Origin: Paraburkholderia unamae
GTDB lineage: Bacteria > Pseudomonadota > Gammaproteobacteria > Burkholderiales > Burkholderiaceae
Direction: 5' to 3'
Assembly: GCF_003268775.1 (NCBI RefSeq)
Contig: NZ_QLSU01000009.1
Coordinates: 124,001-188,000, forward strand
Length of the DNA: 64,000 nt
The notes under the pieces are model-generated. The model did no database searches, was not told the origin of the DNA, and saw nothing but the letters and a program-made list of their open reading frames with translations. The position numbers were made by a program, and so were the translations under genes. Positions 9,083 to 17,772 of the stretch are shown here, piece by piece (the stretch's first letter is position 1; each line of letters begins with the position of its first letter).

Positions 9083-9330
9083 ACGGCCGCCTTTGCCTGC
9101 TGAAGCTCGGTCACGGCCGCGGCAAGCGAATCGATGCTGGAAAAGAGCCGGCGGGTGAGCATCCGGTCGGGAATCTCGATGCCGAATTCGTCTTCGATCG
9201 CGAGCATCAGATGCACGGTCGCGAGCGACGAGAGCCCGGCGGCGTAGAGGTCGGCGTCGTCCGCCAGGGAGTCGGGCGGCACGTCGAGACGGGCGGACTC
9301 GGACAGGATGCGGCGCAGTGCTGTTTTCAT
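9079..9330 (-). CDS. Acyl carrier protein for the aminoacyl cassette
   Basis: 83-residue carrier protein of the phosphopantetheine-binding family. The core reads DADLYAAGLSSLATVHLMLA, then EDEFGIEIPD. By alignment Ser35 is the attachment site, so the usual DSL motif is SSL here, with Ser34 replacing Asp. Length, acidic helix II and the I-P-D turn are typical of stand-alone carrier proteins. It is the first gene of the minus-strand operon carrier-dehydrogenase-ligase-DUF1839 and probably the acceptor for the ligase. A GAAGGGGG ribosome binding site lies about eight bases upstream of ATG 9330. It is not the housekeeping AcpP of fatty acid synthesis. Confidence 0.9.
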   Translation of the reverse strand: MKTALRRILSESARLDVPPDSLADDADLYAAGLSSLATVHLMLAIEDEFGIEIPDRMLTRRLFSSIDSLAAAVTELQQAKAAV

Positions 9331-9590
9331 GAAATTGCCCCCTTCAAAGGAAAGGTCGCGTGGACGCTTGGGGTGGGTTCTTCACGGGTCGGTCCCGGTC
9401 TGCCGTTGCGCGGCGCTGCGGCGGCGCTGCTTTCGCGCGGGCAGACGGGCGTGCCGGTTGTTCGTATTAAACGGATCGCGATGCAGCATCGTCGGTACGC
9501 TTCCGCACGGAGATCGAAGGGTCGCGAGGCGTAACGTGTGGCCATGGCGACACCGCGTGTCGCGACGGAACAAAAGCTTGAGGAGGATCA
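9331..9590. promoter_or_regulatory. Divergent promoter region, carrier protein / GNAT
   Basis: 260 bases between two divergently oriented operons; both promoters must lie here. No consensus -35/-10 pair stands out. The right end carries a perfect inverted repeat, listed separately, and an AGGAGG-type ribosome binding site for the GNAT gene. Confidence 0.5.
9547..9563. promoter_or_regulatory. Perfect inverted repeat, candidate operator
   Basis: GCGACAC-CGC-GTGTCGC: seven-base arms around a three-base centre, ending 27 bases before the GNAT start. Such a short-spaced palindrome in a divergent promoter region could bind a dimeric regulator or form a leader hairpin. Function is not shown by sequence. 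Confidence 0.4.
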
Positions 9591-10124
9591 ATGAACTGGA
9601 AAACGCTCGAATTCGATCAGTTCACGGCACGCGAGCTGTATCTGATCATGCGGGCGCGCAGCGCGGTGTTCGTGGTCGAACAGTCCCATGTCTGTCTCGA
9701 CGCCGACGGCCACGACGAGCGCTCGCTCCACGTTTTCGCCGTGGAGGACATGGGCAAACCCATGCCGGTGGTGGCCTATGCGCGCATCCGGCCCGGCGAC
9801 GCCGAAGACCCGGAAATCATCATCGACAAGGTGCTCACGAGCCCCGCGCGGCGCGGCGACGGCACGGCCGAACTGCTGATCGAGCGCGCGCTCGCGGCGA
9901 TTGTCGAGCGCTGGCCAGGCCGCGCGGTGCGCGTGAGCGCGCCGGCCACGCTGCGCGGCTTTTACGAGCAGTTCGGCTTTCGCAAGGCCGAGGGGCCGTT
10001 TCTGGAGCACGGCGTGCCGTTCATCGGGCTCGTGCGGCACATGCGCGGCGAGCATGGCGTGTTCACCGCGCGGCGGCGCGAGCGTGGCGCGCTTGCCGCC
10101 GCGAGCACGTTCGAGCTGCTCTGA
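9591..10124 (+). CDS. GNAT family N-acetyltransferase, ElaA-like
   Basis: 177-residue acyltransferase of the GNAT fold resembling ElaA. Visible elements are the N-terminal LYLIMRARSAVFVVEQ (ElaA-type LY.il.lR..VFVVEQ), the beta strand PVVAYARI, the acyl-CoA-binding region VLTSPARRGDGTAELLIERAL in place of the canonical Q/RxxGxG/A loop, and the C-terminal FYEQFGFRKAEGPFLEHGVPFI. A strong AGGAGG ribosome binding site precedes ATG 9591. It leads a plus-strand operon with the polymerase and two glycosyltransferases, nine bases apart. It may acylate an amino sugar of the exopolysaccharide or act on an unrelated small molecule; the neighbours favour the first. Confidence 0.85.
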   Translation: MNWKTLEFDQFTARELYLIMRARSAVFVVEQSHVCLDADGHDERSLHVFAVEDMGKPMPVVAYARIRPGDAEDPEIIIDKVLTSPARRGDGTAELLIERALAAIVERWPGRAVRVSAPATLRGFYEQFGFRKAEGPFLEHGVPFIGLVRHMRGEHGVFTARRRERGALAAASTFELL

Positions 10125-10133
10125 GGGCGCGCG

Positions 10134-11645
10134 ATGAGCGAGGCCCCGTTTCTTGCCGCTCCCCAGCCGACGCGCCTGCCGATACGCGCGCGCGCGCGTC
10201 GCCGTTCGCGCTCGCGAATGTCGTTCCTGATCGGCCCCCTCGCGACGCCGGTGTCGGTTTTCGTCGTGACGCTCATCCTGATCGTCGCGCACCAGGGCAA
10301 GCTGCTCGAAGTGACCTTCATGCCGATGGCCGTCGCGGTCTCGTACTGGCTGTACCGGCGCTATCCGGTCCATTACGTTTCGATGGTGTGCTGGCTCATT
10401 TTCCTCACACCGGAAGTGCGACGGTTCGCAGACTTCTATAACGGCGTGTTCAACCAGACCAGCATCATCATGATGACGCCGTTTTTTGCGGCGAGTCTCG
10501 CGGGCCTCTCGATACTGAACAAATATCGCTATCTCGGCCAGCGTCGCGCACTGCCGCTGATCATGATGCTGATCGCCATTGTTTATGGCTATGTGCTGGG
10601 CGTGGCGCAGTTCGGCATCATGGCCGCGACTTACGGGCTGATCAACTGGCTGCAACCGATCTTCATCGCCTGGCATCTCATTGTCACCTGGCGCGAATAT
10701 CCCACTTATCGGCGCGTCTTGACCAAGACCTATGTGTACGGCGCCATCGTGATGGGCGCGTACGGCATCTACCAGTATGTGGCGCCGCCGCCCTGGATCG
10801 CTTTCTGGATGGCGCAGTCCGGCATGGAGTCGTCGTCGGGCAGCGCCGTGCCGTTCGGCATGCGCATTTGCAGCACGATGAACTCGACGGGCCCGTTCGC
10901 GCTCACGATGATGGTCGCGCTCCTCATGCTCGTCAGCGCGCCGGGCAAGGCGAAGTTCTTCGCCGGCATCGTGGGGCTTCCGTCACTCATGTTCACGCTC
11001 GTGCGCACGTCGTGGGGCGGACTGGTCATCGGTCTCGTCTACCCGCTCGCCATGCTCGACAGCAAGAGCCGGCTGCGTTTGATCATGGTCGGCGTTTGTG
11101 TCGTGGGGCTCTGCGCGCCGGCCGTCATGATCGACCAGGTCGCCGCACCGTTGCTCAAGCGCCTCCAGACCATTCAGGACATCCAGAACGACAGCAGCTT
11201 CCAGGCGCGCTCGGGTTTCTACACGAACTTCTCGGAGATCGCGTCGCGCAGCTTCGCCGGTCACGGGATCGGTTCGACCGGAATTGGGGCGAAGCTCGCC
11301 GCCGATCCGTCCCAGGTGCTCTCGGTGGTGGACAGCGGCGTGGTCGACGTGGTGTGGGTGCTCGGCTGGCCCGGCACACTGCTCTATATCGGCGGCGTGC
11401 TCATGCTGCTATGGCGCGCGTTTGTCGCGAGCCTGCTGCGCTCGGACGACCGGTTCGCGGTTTCCGGCGTGGGGGCGTCGATCGCGATCCTTGCGATCAT
11501 GGTCATGGTGGATACGCTACAGGGCTCGTCGGGCATGCTTTTCATGATCGGCACGGTGATCCCGGTGATCGGCTTGCGCTACGTGCGGCACATGCAACGT
11601 CTGAACGCCTTGAGCGGCGCCGCGCGTGCAGGGCGGCCCTCATGA
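10134..11645 (+). CDS. Wzy/O-antigen-ligase-like polysaccharide polymerase
   Basis: 503-residue polytopic membrane protein with about ten to twelve hydrophobic segments and an Arg-rich cytoplasmic start. One large hydrophilic loop before the last membrane segments (about residues 340-405, with RSGFYTNFSEIASRSFAGHGIGSTG) is of the kind that carries catalytic Arg and His in the Wzy/WaaL superfamily. In a WcaJ/Wzx locus this should be the periplasmic polymerase that links lipid-linked repeat units. Family membership is inferred from topology and loop position. Its stop overlaps the next start (ATGA), so it is coupled to the first glycosyltransferase. Confidence 0.78.
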   Translation: MSEAPFLAAPQPTRLPIRARARRRSRSRMSFLIGPLATPVSVFVVTLILIVAHQGKLLEVTFMPMAVAVSYWLYRRYPVHYVSMVCWLIFLTPEVRRFADFYNGVFNQTSIIMMTPFFAASLAGLSILNKYRYLGQRRALPLIMMLIAIVYGYVLGVAQFGIMAATYGLINWLQPIFIAWHLIVTWREYPTYRRVLTKTYVYGAIVMGAYGIYQYVAPPPWIAFWMAQSGMESSSGSAVPFGMRICSTMNSTGPFALTMMVALLMLVSAPGKAKFFAGIVGLPSLMFTLVRTSWGGLVIGLVYPLAMLDSKSRLRLIMVGVCVVGLCAPAVMIDQVAAPLLKRLQTIQDIQNDSSFQARSGFYTNFSEIASRSFAGHGIGSTGIGAKLAADPSQVLSVVDSGVVDVVWVLGWPGTLLYIGGVLMLLWRAFVASLLRSDDRFAVSGVGASIAILAIMVMVDTLQGSSGMLFMIGTVIPVIGLRYVRHMQRLNALSGAARAGRPS

Positions 11646-12838
11646 GCGCCGAGCGACGATTGCGCGTACTGGTCGTGACTCACGTGGTGCGCGAGAACGA
11701 CGGGCAGGGGCGCGTGAATTACGAAATCGCGCGGGCGTTGCTTGCCGCGGGGCATCAGGTCACGCTTCTGGCCTCGATGGTCGCCCCGGAGCTGCTTGAA
11801 CATCCCGCGCTGCGCCATGTGGAGATTCCGGTCAGCCGCGTGCCGAGCCGCTTGCTGCAATACCAGCTGTTTGCGCTGCGCACCGGCGCGTGGATCCGGG
11901 CGCATCGCGAGGAATACGACGTCGTGCACGTGAACGGCTTTATCAGCTGGGCTCGCGCGGATGTCAACGCCGTGCACTTCGTGCACGATGGCTGGTATCG
12001 CTGCGGCTTTTATCCGTACCGCTTTTTCGACGGCTGGTACGGCGCCTATCAGGTCATCTATACGCGGGTGAACGCATGGTGCGAGCGCTGGGCGTTTCGC
12101 CGCTCGCGCGTCATCGTGCCGGTGTCCCACAAGGTCGGCGAAGAGGTTCGCGCGCTAGGGCTCGACGCGAGTGCACTACGCGTGATCCACAATGGCGTCG
12201 ACACGGACCAGTTCGCGCCGGGGCCATCGGAGCGGGAACGATTCGGCTTGCCACGCGATGTGTTCATGCTGCTGTTCGCGGGCGACCTGCGCTTGTCGCG
12301 CAAGAATCTCGACGCCGTGCTGCGCGCCCTGGCGCTCACGCCGCCGCATGTCCATGTGGCCGTGGCAGGCGGCCTGCGCAACAGCACGTATCCTGCGCTC
12401 GCCCGCGAGCTGGGCGTGGCCGACCGGGTGCATTTTCTCGATTTCGTGACGGACATGCCCGCGCTGATGCGCTCGACGGACGCGTTCGTGTTTCCTTCGC
12501 GCTACGAAGCAATGAGCCTCGTTTTGCTCGAGGCGCTTTCGGTCGGGCTGCCGGTCATCACGGTGGCGACGGCCGGCGGCTCCGAGGTGATCGACAGCCG
12601 GTGCGGCGTCGTGCTGGACAGTCCGGAAGACACGCCAGGCCTCGCACGCGCGATCGAGCGGGTCGCCGGGAACGCGCAATACGCGCGCGAGATGGGCCAG
12701 GCGGCACGCGAGCTGGCGAGAACCCTCACGTGGCCGACGATGGCGGAGCGCTATCTCTCGTTGTACGAGGAGCTCGCGCGGGGCAATGATGCGGTGAAGC
12801 TGGAACTCGCGGGTGAAGTGCTGCCGGGGCGGTCATGA
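11642..12838 (+). CDS. Glycosyltransferase family 4
   Basis: 398-residue GT-B retaining glycosyltransferase. An N-terminal acceptor domain (RVLVVTHVVRENDGQGRVNYEIARAL, about 6-175) is followed by the C-terminal nucleotide-sugar domain with VIHNGVDTDQFAPG near residue 180 and an EX7E motif formed by Glu289 and Glu297 (YEAMSLVLLEAL). A longer open frame extends back to 10868 but lies inside the polymerase gene; ATG 11642 overlaps the polymerase stop and fits the family. It is cytoplasmic or membrane-associated and would add one sugar to the undecaprenyl-linked repeat. Donor unknown. Confidence 0.9.
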   Translation: MSAERRLRVLVVTHVVRENDGQGRVNYEIARALLAAGHQVTLLASMVAPELLEHPALRHVEIPVSRVPSRLLQYQLFALRTGAWIRAHREEYDVVHVNGFISWARADVNAVHFVHDGWYRCGFYPYRFFDGWYGAYQVIYTRVNAWCERWAFRRSRVIVPVSHKVGEEVRALGLDASALRVIHNGVDTDQFAPGPSERERFGLPRDVFMLLFAGDLRLSRKNLDAVLRALALTPPHVHVAVAGGLRNSTYPALARELGVADRVHFLDFVTDMPALMRSTDAFVFPSRYEAMSLVLLEALSVGLPVITVATAGGSEVIDSRCGVVLDSPEDTPGLARAIERVAGNAQYAREMGQAARELARTLTWPTMAERYLSLYEELARGNDAVKLELAGEVLPGRS

Positions 12839-13989
12839 GCGAACGCATTGACTCGTTGCAGATCGGCATGCATTGGTTCGGCGAGCGCCAGGGGGGCCTC
12901 GACCGTGTGTTCATGGCGCTCATCGAATCCTTGCCGGCGCAGGGCGTGGATGTGCGAGGGCTCGTGGCCGGCAGCGAGAACGTGCAACGCGCCACGAACG
13001 GCATGGTTCAGTCGTTTGCAGGCCAGCACGATGGCCTCGGCACCCGGCTGCGCCGTGCACGCATGCACTCGATCCGGCTCAAGCGTGTGCGCCAGCCCGA
13101 CATCGTCGCCTCCCACTTCGCGCTGTACGCCGCGCCCACGCTCGGCGTGTTCGGGCGGGTGCCGCGCGTCGTGCATTTTCACGGACCGTGGGCAGCGGAA
13201 TCGTCCGTGACCGGCCACAGCCGGTTCTCGCATGCCGTGCGTCATGCGGTCGAGCGAACGGTGTACCGCAACGCGCAGCGCCACATCGTATTGTCGAATG
13301 CGTTCGGCCGTGTGCTGCAAACCGAATATGGCATCCCGGAGGAGTCGATTCGCGTCGTACCGGGGTGTGTCGACATCGAGCGTTTCGACACGGGGCACAC
13401 GAAAGCCCGTGCGCGCGAGTTGCTCGGTGTCGCGCAGGACCGTCCGCAGATCTTCTGCATCCGGCGTCTCGTGACGCGCATGGGGCTCGAGGATCTGATC
13501 GACGCCATGTTCATCGTCAAGCAGACGATTCCCGAGGCCCATCTGACGATCGCGGGCAAAGGGGCGCTGGACGCCGCGTTGCGCGCCCGCATCGCGGCGC
13601 GTGGACTGGAAGCTCACGTGACGCTCGCCGGCTTCGTGTCCGACGACGACTTGCCATTGTGGTATCGCGCGGCGGATCTGAGCATCGTGCCTACGGTAGC
13701 GCTCGAGGGCTTCGGCCTCACCACGGTCGAGTCGCTGGCGGCCGGCACGCCGGTGCTCGTGACGCCCGTAGGCGGCCTTCCCGAGGCGGTGGCGCCGCTC
13801 TCCGAAGGGCTGGTGTTGCCTTCGATCGGCTTCCATGCGATCGGCTGCGGGATCGTCGATGCCTTGCTGGGCCGCCACCCGCTGCCCGACGAGCAAACCT
13901 GCCGGGACTACGCACGCAGCCGCTTCGACCGCGCCGCCGTGGCGTCGCAAGTGGCGGCGGTCTATCGCGAAGTGGTGGGCGAGCGCTAA
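12835..13989 (+). CDS. Glycosyltransferase family 4
   Basis: 384-residue GT-B glycosyltransferase coupled to the previous gene by ATGA. It begins with LQIGMHWFGERQGGLDRVFMALIESL, contains VVPGCVDIERFDTGHTKARA in the hinge region and ends with the sugar-nucleotide domain carrying EGFGLTTVESLAAGTPV, where Glu291 and Glu299 form the EX7E pair. It should add a further sugar to the repeat unit after the preceding enzyme. Normal length and no missing motif. Donor and linkage cannot be predicted. Confidence 0.9.
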   Translation: MSERIDSLQIGMHWFGERQGGLDRVFMALIESLPAQGVDVRGLVAGSENVQRATNGMVQSFAGQHDGLGTRLRRARMHSIRLKRVRQPDIVASHFALYAAPTLGVFGRVPRVVHFHGPWAAESSVTGHSRFSHAVRHAVERTVYRNAQRHIVLSNAFGRVLQTEYGIPEESIRVVPGCVDIERFDTGHTKARARELLGVAQDRPQIFCIRRLVTRMGLEDLIDAMFIVKQTIPEAHLTIAGKGALDAALRARIAARGLEAHVTLAGFVSDDDLPLWYRAADLSIVPTVALEGFGLTTVESLAAGTPVLVTPVGGLPEAVAPLSEGLVLPSIGFHAIGCGIVDALLGRHPLPDEQTCRDYARSRFDRAAVASQVAAVYREVVGER

Positions 13990-14090
13990 AAATGCGCTAG
14001 CCAGGCGATGATTGGGAGTGCTCCCGAATTTTGCCGCCGATATGCGGGAAAGCCAGCAGAATGCGCCGGCCACACATCTAGACTCTAGGG

Positions 14091-16100
14091 ATGAGTTTCC
14101 CGTCATTCAACCTGCATCCGTCGGTTCCTGCGCATATGAAACAATTCTGGAGAGTAAGGCCCACTCTCGTATTGGCCGTCATCGTGGTGCTGGCGTTTGC
14201 CTGGCGCGCGGTTTTCATTTATCGGCCAATCGACTGGATCACCAACTTCTGGCTGTTCGAGGACTTCGGCTATTCACTGAAGATCGCCCGCAACATTGCG
14301 CTGGGCGCTGGAGAAACGTTCGATGGCGTTGTCTTTACGAGTGGCTATCAGCCGCTATACGTCTGGTTGATGGTGCCGGTGTTCCGGCTTTTCCCGAACA
14401 ATCTCATCACGCCCGTTTATATCGCCGAGACGCTGCTGGCAATATGCAATTGCGCGACGGCGATTTTTGCCTACCTCATTGTTTCCCGCGTGACGAAGCG
14501 GCCGTGGCGCGGCGTCGTCGTCGCCGCGCTGTGGGCGTTCAATCTTGCCGTCGCGCGCAATGGCAGCCTGGGTCTCGAAACTGGCCTGTCGACGATGATG
14601 GTTGCCGCGACGATGACGTATGTGGTTTCGATCGATTCCCGCCGCCTGGCGGCGCGCAATGCATTCGTGCTCGGCGCGTTGCTGGGTTTGAGCTTTCTTG
14701 CACGCGTGGATGCGGCCTTTCTCGTTGCCGCGACCACGCTCTACTTTGCATTTTTCAGTATGGCGAAGCGAGCGGTGACGGCGAAATTCCTCGCCCGCGC
14801 GCTCGCCACGTTCGTTGTCGTGGTCGCGCCGTACTGCATTCACAACGTCATTCACTACGGCGCCATGCTGCCTACGAGCGGGCAGGTCATGACCGGCAAG
14901 GGAAGCCTCCTTTCCCCATCGGTTCTCCTGCACTCGCTCGCCGAGTTCCGTCATCATGCGGAGTCCAGCCTGTACATCATCGGCCGGATGCTGGTTGGCG
15001 TGACGTCGGTGAACGGGTATGTCGTCTTTTCCGATGACTGTTCCATGCCGATTGCGGTGTTCACCAGCGTCGTACTCGTTGCGTGTGTCCTGTTCAGCTA
15101 TCGGCGCTATGCGCAGAGCCGCCGTGAGATCCTCTATCTGGCGCTGGTTGGCGCGATGTTTACCGGGGCGTATGTGTTCTACCAGATGATGCCCTACGAG
15201 CGCTATTTCCTGCCCGCGGTCTTTGCATGGACGCTGTTCGTCGCGCTCGCGGGGACTGAGTTTGTCGATCTCGCGAGGCGTCACTTGCGCTTTCCGAATC
15301 TCATCACCGCGTTGGCGGTCGCTGTGCCGCTGGTGTCGTTCAGTATCGGGTCGAGAGCGAAGCTGCTGTCGGAAGAGGGGCACGTCTACGGCTGGTACCA
15401 CGGGGTGCAGGCGTTGAACCGGATTGCCGGCCCCGGCGACGTGATCGGCGCACTGCAAACCGGAAATACGGGCTATTTCTATCAGCAAGGCCGCGCGATC
15501 AATCTGGACGGCGTGGTCAACATGAGCGCGTATCGTGCGCATCAGGCGGGCGTGATCGACCGATATCTCGCTGACAATCACGTGAAGTTCATCGCCGACG
15601 AAGGTTCGTTCCCGCTCTACATCTCCAACGACATCGAGTCCGACCACGATAGGGCGAATTTTCTCGCGAGTCTTTCGCAGGTCTACGCCAACCCTTCTGA
15701 CCTGTACCGGATCTATCGGATCGATGCGCAGCCGTACGCGGCGATTGTCCAGCCGAGCGCCGCTGCGGGCTGGCACGAAAGCGTGCAGAGTTTCTCCATC
15801 TTCCGCCGCGCACTGGTGAGCAACGTGCCTGGCGCGAAAACCGGCTTTGCCACGGATCGGCCGGTCGACTTGCGGTTCGTGCGCGCGAGTTCCGCCGGCA
15901 TGGTGAACGTGTACGAGGACGGAACCTTGCTGGCGAAGGTCGATCTCTACGCGGCCGTTCCCGACCCGACCTACAAGTTCCGTGTTCAAGGTGACGGACG
16001 CATGCATCATTACTCGGTGGAAGTCGCCAACGAGGCGAATGCCGATTCCACCGGTCACTGGGTCACGTTCGACGCCATCCTCGAGCGCAACGTCCAGTGA
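14091..16100 (+). CDS. Large membrane glycosyltransferase-like protein (GT-C type)
   Basis: 669-residue protein with about ten to eleven membrane segments in the first 440 residues, a first periplasmic loop with LFEDFGYSLKIARNIALGAG, and a hydrophilic periplasmic C-terminal region of about 220 residues ending in a beta-rich section. This layout resembles GT-C enzymes that use polyprenyl-phosphate sugars (PMT/ArnT relatives). The acidic pair in the first loop (Glu-Asp) fits such a catalytic site. It stands 101 bases after the GT4 pair. ATG 14136 (MKQFWRV) is an alternative start giving 654 residues; I keep 14091 because a purine-rich AGGG precedes it. It could transfer a side sugar to the polymer in the periplasm. 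Confidence 0.7.
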   Translation: MSFPSFNLHPSVPAHMKQFWRVRPTLVLAVIVVLAFAWRAVFIYRPIDWITNFWLFEDFGYSLKIARNIALGAGETFDGVVFTSGYQPLYVWLMVPVFRLFPNNLITPVYIAETLLAICNCATAIFAYLIVSRVTKRPWRGVVVAALWAFNLAVARNGSLGLETGLSTMMVAATMTYVVSIDSRRLAARNAFVLGALLGLSFLARVDAAFLVAATTLYFAFFSMAKRAVTAKFLARALATFVVVVAPYCIHNVIHYGAMLPTSGQVMTGKGSLLSPSVLLHSLAEFRHHAESSLYIIGRMLVGVTSVNGYVVFSDDCSMPIAVFTSVVLVACVLFSYRRYAQSRREILYLALVGAMFTGAYVFYQMMPYERYFLPAVFAWTLFVALAGTEFVDLARRHLRFPNLITALAVAVPLVSFSIGSRAKLLSEEGHVYGWYHGVQALNRIAGPGDVIGALQTGNTGYFYQQGRAINLDGVVNMSAYRAHQAGVIDRYLADNHVKFIADEGSFPLYISNDIESDHDRANFLASLSQVYANPSDLYRIYRIDAQPYAAIVQPSAAAGWHESVQSFSIFRRALVSNVPGAKTGFATDRPVDLRFVRASSAGMVNVYEDGTLLAKVDLYAAVPDPTYKFRVQGDGRMHHYSVEVANEANADSTGHWVTFDAILERNVQ

Positions 16101-16209
16101 ATCGCGGCAGGCCGCCGCTCGATGCGGTGTTTGCGCCGCTGCATGTCCGTGCCGTCACGCCGTCACGCCGCCGCGCGCCGCTCACGTTGTCCGCAAGCCT
16201 TGACGACAT

Positions 16210-16230
16210 CGAGCGGCGCGCTCGTTTTTT
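16210..16230 (+). terminator. Rho-independent terminator
   Basis: Stem CGAGCG / CGCTCG with a GCG loop, followed immediately by six T. It lies 110 bases after the membrane glycosyltransferase-like gene and would end the plus-strand operon from 9591. The stem is only six pairs. Confidence 0.55.
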
Positions 16231-16292
16231 GTGCTCGTCTCGTACGCTCCGCCCCATGTCGTCACGGGGCGCGGGGCGGGCAGGTAAAGCGC

Positions 16293-17753
16293 TTATCCCC
16301 GGGCGATGCTGGTGCGTGCGAGGAACCGGCGCACGATCTTGCGCAGCGTGGCCGATTGATGCAACGAGAGGGCGAGGTTTGCCGCCGCCGTTGCCAGCGC
16401 GGCCGCCGCCGCCGCAGGCATGCTGAGGGGCATGTTGGCGACGCCGAACGCCACGACGATGAACGACAGATGCGCGAGCATGTTGCCGACGATGCTGCGC
16501 ACGTGAACGCGTGCGAAGTAGAGGAACACCGCGTAGTCGCACAAGGACTTCGCCACGACCACCGCCCCGGTGCCCATGAGGCCGAAGGTGTGCGTCGCGG
16601 CCCATAGCGCTGCGCCGAGCAGCGGCAATTGCAGCCAGCTCACGCGCGCGACGCTCGCAGGATTGGCCTGCGCCTGGATCAGGATCCCGAGAATGCTGGA
16701 CTGGCCGGCGAGCCACACGCCGATGACGAGCAGCCGCCCGACCGGCGCCGCGGATTCGGCGATGGACGCCCCGAGCCAGATCACCAGAAACGGCTTGAGT
16801 GCAAACAGCGCGACGATCATGCAGGGCGTGAACACGCCGTTCAGGAACGCCAGCGCGTCGCGCGCGAGATCGTGCGCGTCTTCACGCGAGGCGGCGGAAA
16901 GACGCGGGAAGAGCGTGCGCAGCATGGCCGAGGGCAGCATGTTCAGGCGCGTGACGAGGTTCTGCGGCGTCGTGTAGTAGGTCACGTAGCGCGCGCCGAG
17001 AATCGCGCCGACGATCACGCGGTCGAGCGTGGCCGCGATCGCCCCTGCGCCCGAGAACAGCAGCGTCCATTTGCCGTAGGCGAACAACTCGGCGATGACC
17101 TCGCGCTCGGGCATGCGCAGCCGCTTGATGCCGAGTGCCCGAAAGGTCGCGAAGCCGAGGAGCACACCCGCGATCAGGCGGGCGAGCACGGCGGCGGGAA
17201 GCGCCACCGCGAGCGAAGGCGAAAGCCAGTAGATGGCGGCAAGCGGTAGCAACTGGAAGAGAAACGTGCCGAGCGTCTGATTCGCGTTGTAGCTGCCGAA
17301 GCGCTCCACCGCCGTAATCGCGCCCGCGAAGACCCAGGTGACGTTCGCGAGCGGCACGGCCACGGCAACCCACGGCAGCGCGCTCATGAGTTCGCTGCGA
17401 AACGCCGGATCGACGTGCATGCCATAGGCGAGCCAGGCCGACGCGCCCAGCCAGACGATCAGGCCGCCCGCAATCCCCGTGCACAGGTTCAGAAAACATG
17501 CGCCGAAGAAGATGCGCTCGACGGCGTCGCCGGGCGCGTTGCGCACTTTGGCGATCTGGTTCTCGGTGGCGAGGCTCGTGCCCAGATCGAGCAGACTGAA
17601 ATAGCCGATGAGCGCCCACACGAGGTTGATCACGCCATAACGCTCGACACCCATTAGCCGGATGTAGGCGGGAACCGTCATGAGCGAGACGAGCGTGGGC
17701 GCGGCAAGGCCAGAGAAGTTGATGATGATGTTGCGGACGACGGCTTTTTCCAT
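16293..17753 (-). CDS. Wzx-type polysaccharide flippase
   Basis: 486-residue polytopic membrane protein of the MOP exporter superfamily (oligosaccharide flippase). It opens with VVRNIIINFSGLAAPTLVSLMTVPAYIRLMG, followed by VINLVWALIGYFSLLDLGTSLATEN, both typical of Wzx proteins, and has about 12-14 hydrophobic segments to the end. It would flip the undecaprenyl-linked repeat across the inner membrane for the Wzy-like polymerase at 10134. It lies 19 bases downstream of the acyltransferase gene on the same strand and is probably cotranscribed with it, convergent to the GT operon. Confidence 0.88.
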   Translation of the reverse strand: MEKAVVRNIIINFSGLAAPTLVSLMTVPAYIRLMGVERYGVINLVWALIGYFSLLDLGTSLATENQIAKVRNAPGDAVERIFFGACFLNLCTGIAGGLIVWLGASAWLAYGMHVDPAFRSELMSALPWVAVAVPLANVTWVFAGAITAVERFGSYNANQTLGTFLFQLLPLAAIYWLSPSLAVALPAAVLARLIAGVLLGFATFRALGIKRLRMPEREVIAELFAYGKWTLLFSGAGAIAATLDRVIVGAILGARYVTYYTTPQNLVTRLNMLPSAMLRTLFPRLSAASREDAHDLARDALAFLNGVFTPCMIVALFALKPFLVIWLGASIAESAAPVGRLLVIGVWLAGQSSILGILIQAQANPASVARVSWLQLPLLGAALWAATHTFGLMGTGAVVVAKSLCDYAVFLYFARVHVRSIVGNMLAHLSFIVVAFGVANMPLSMPAAAAAALATAAANLALSLHQSATLRKIVRRFLARTSIARG

Positions 17754-17772
17754 GGCGGTGCGGGTCGGGGAG

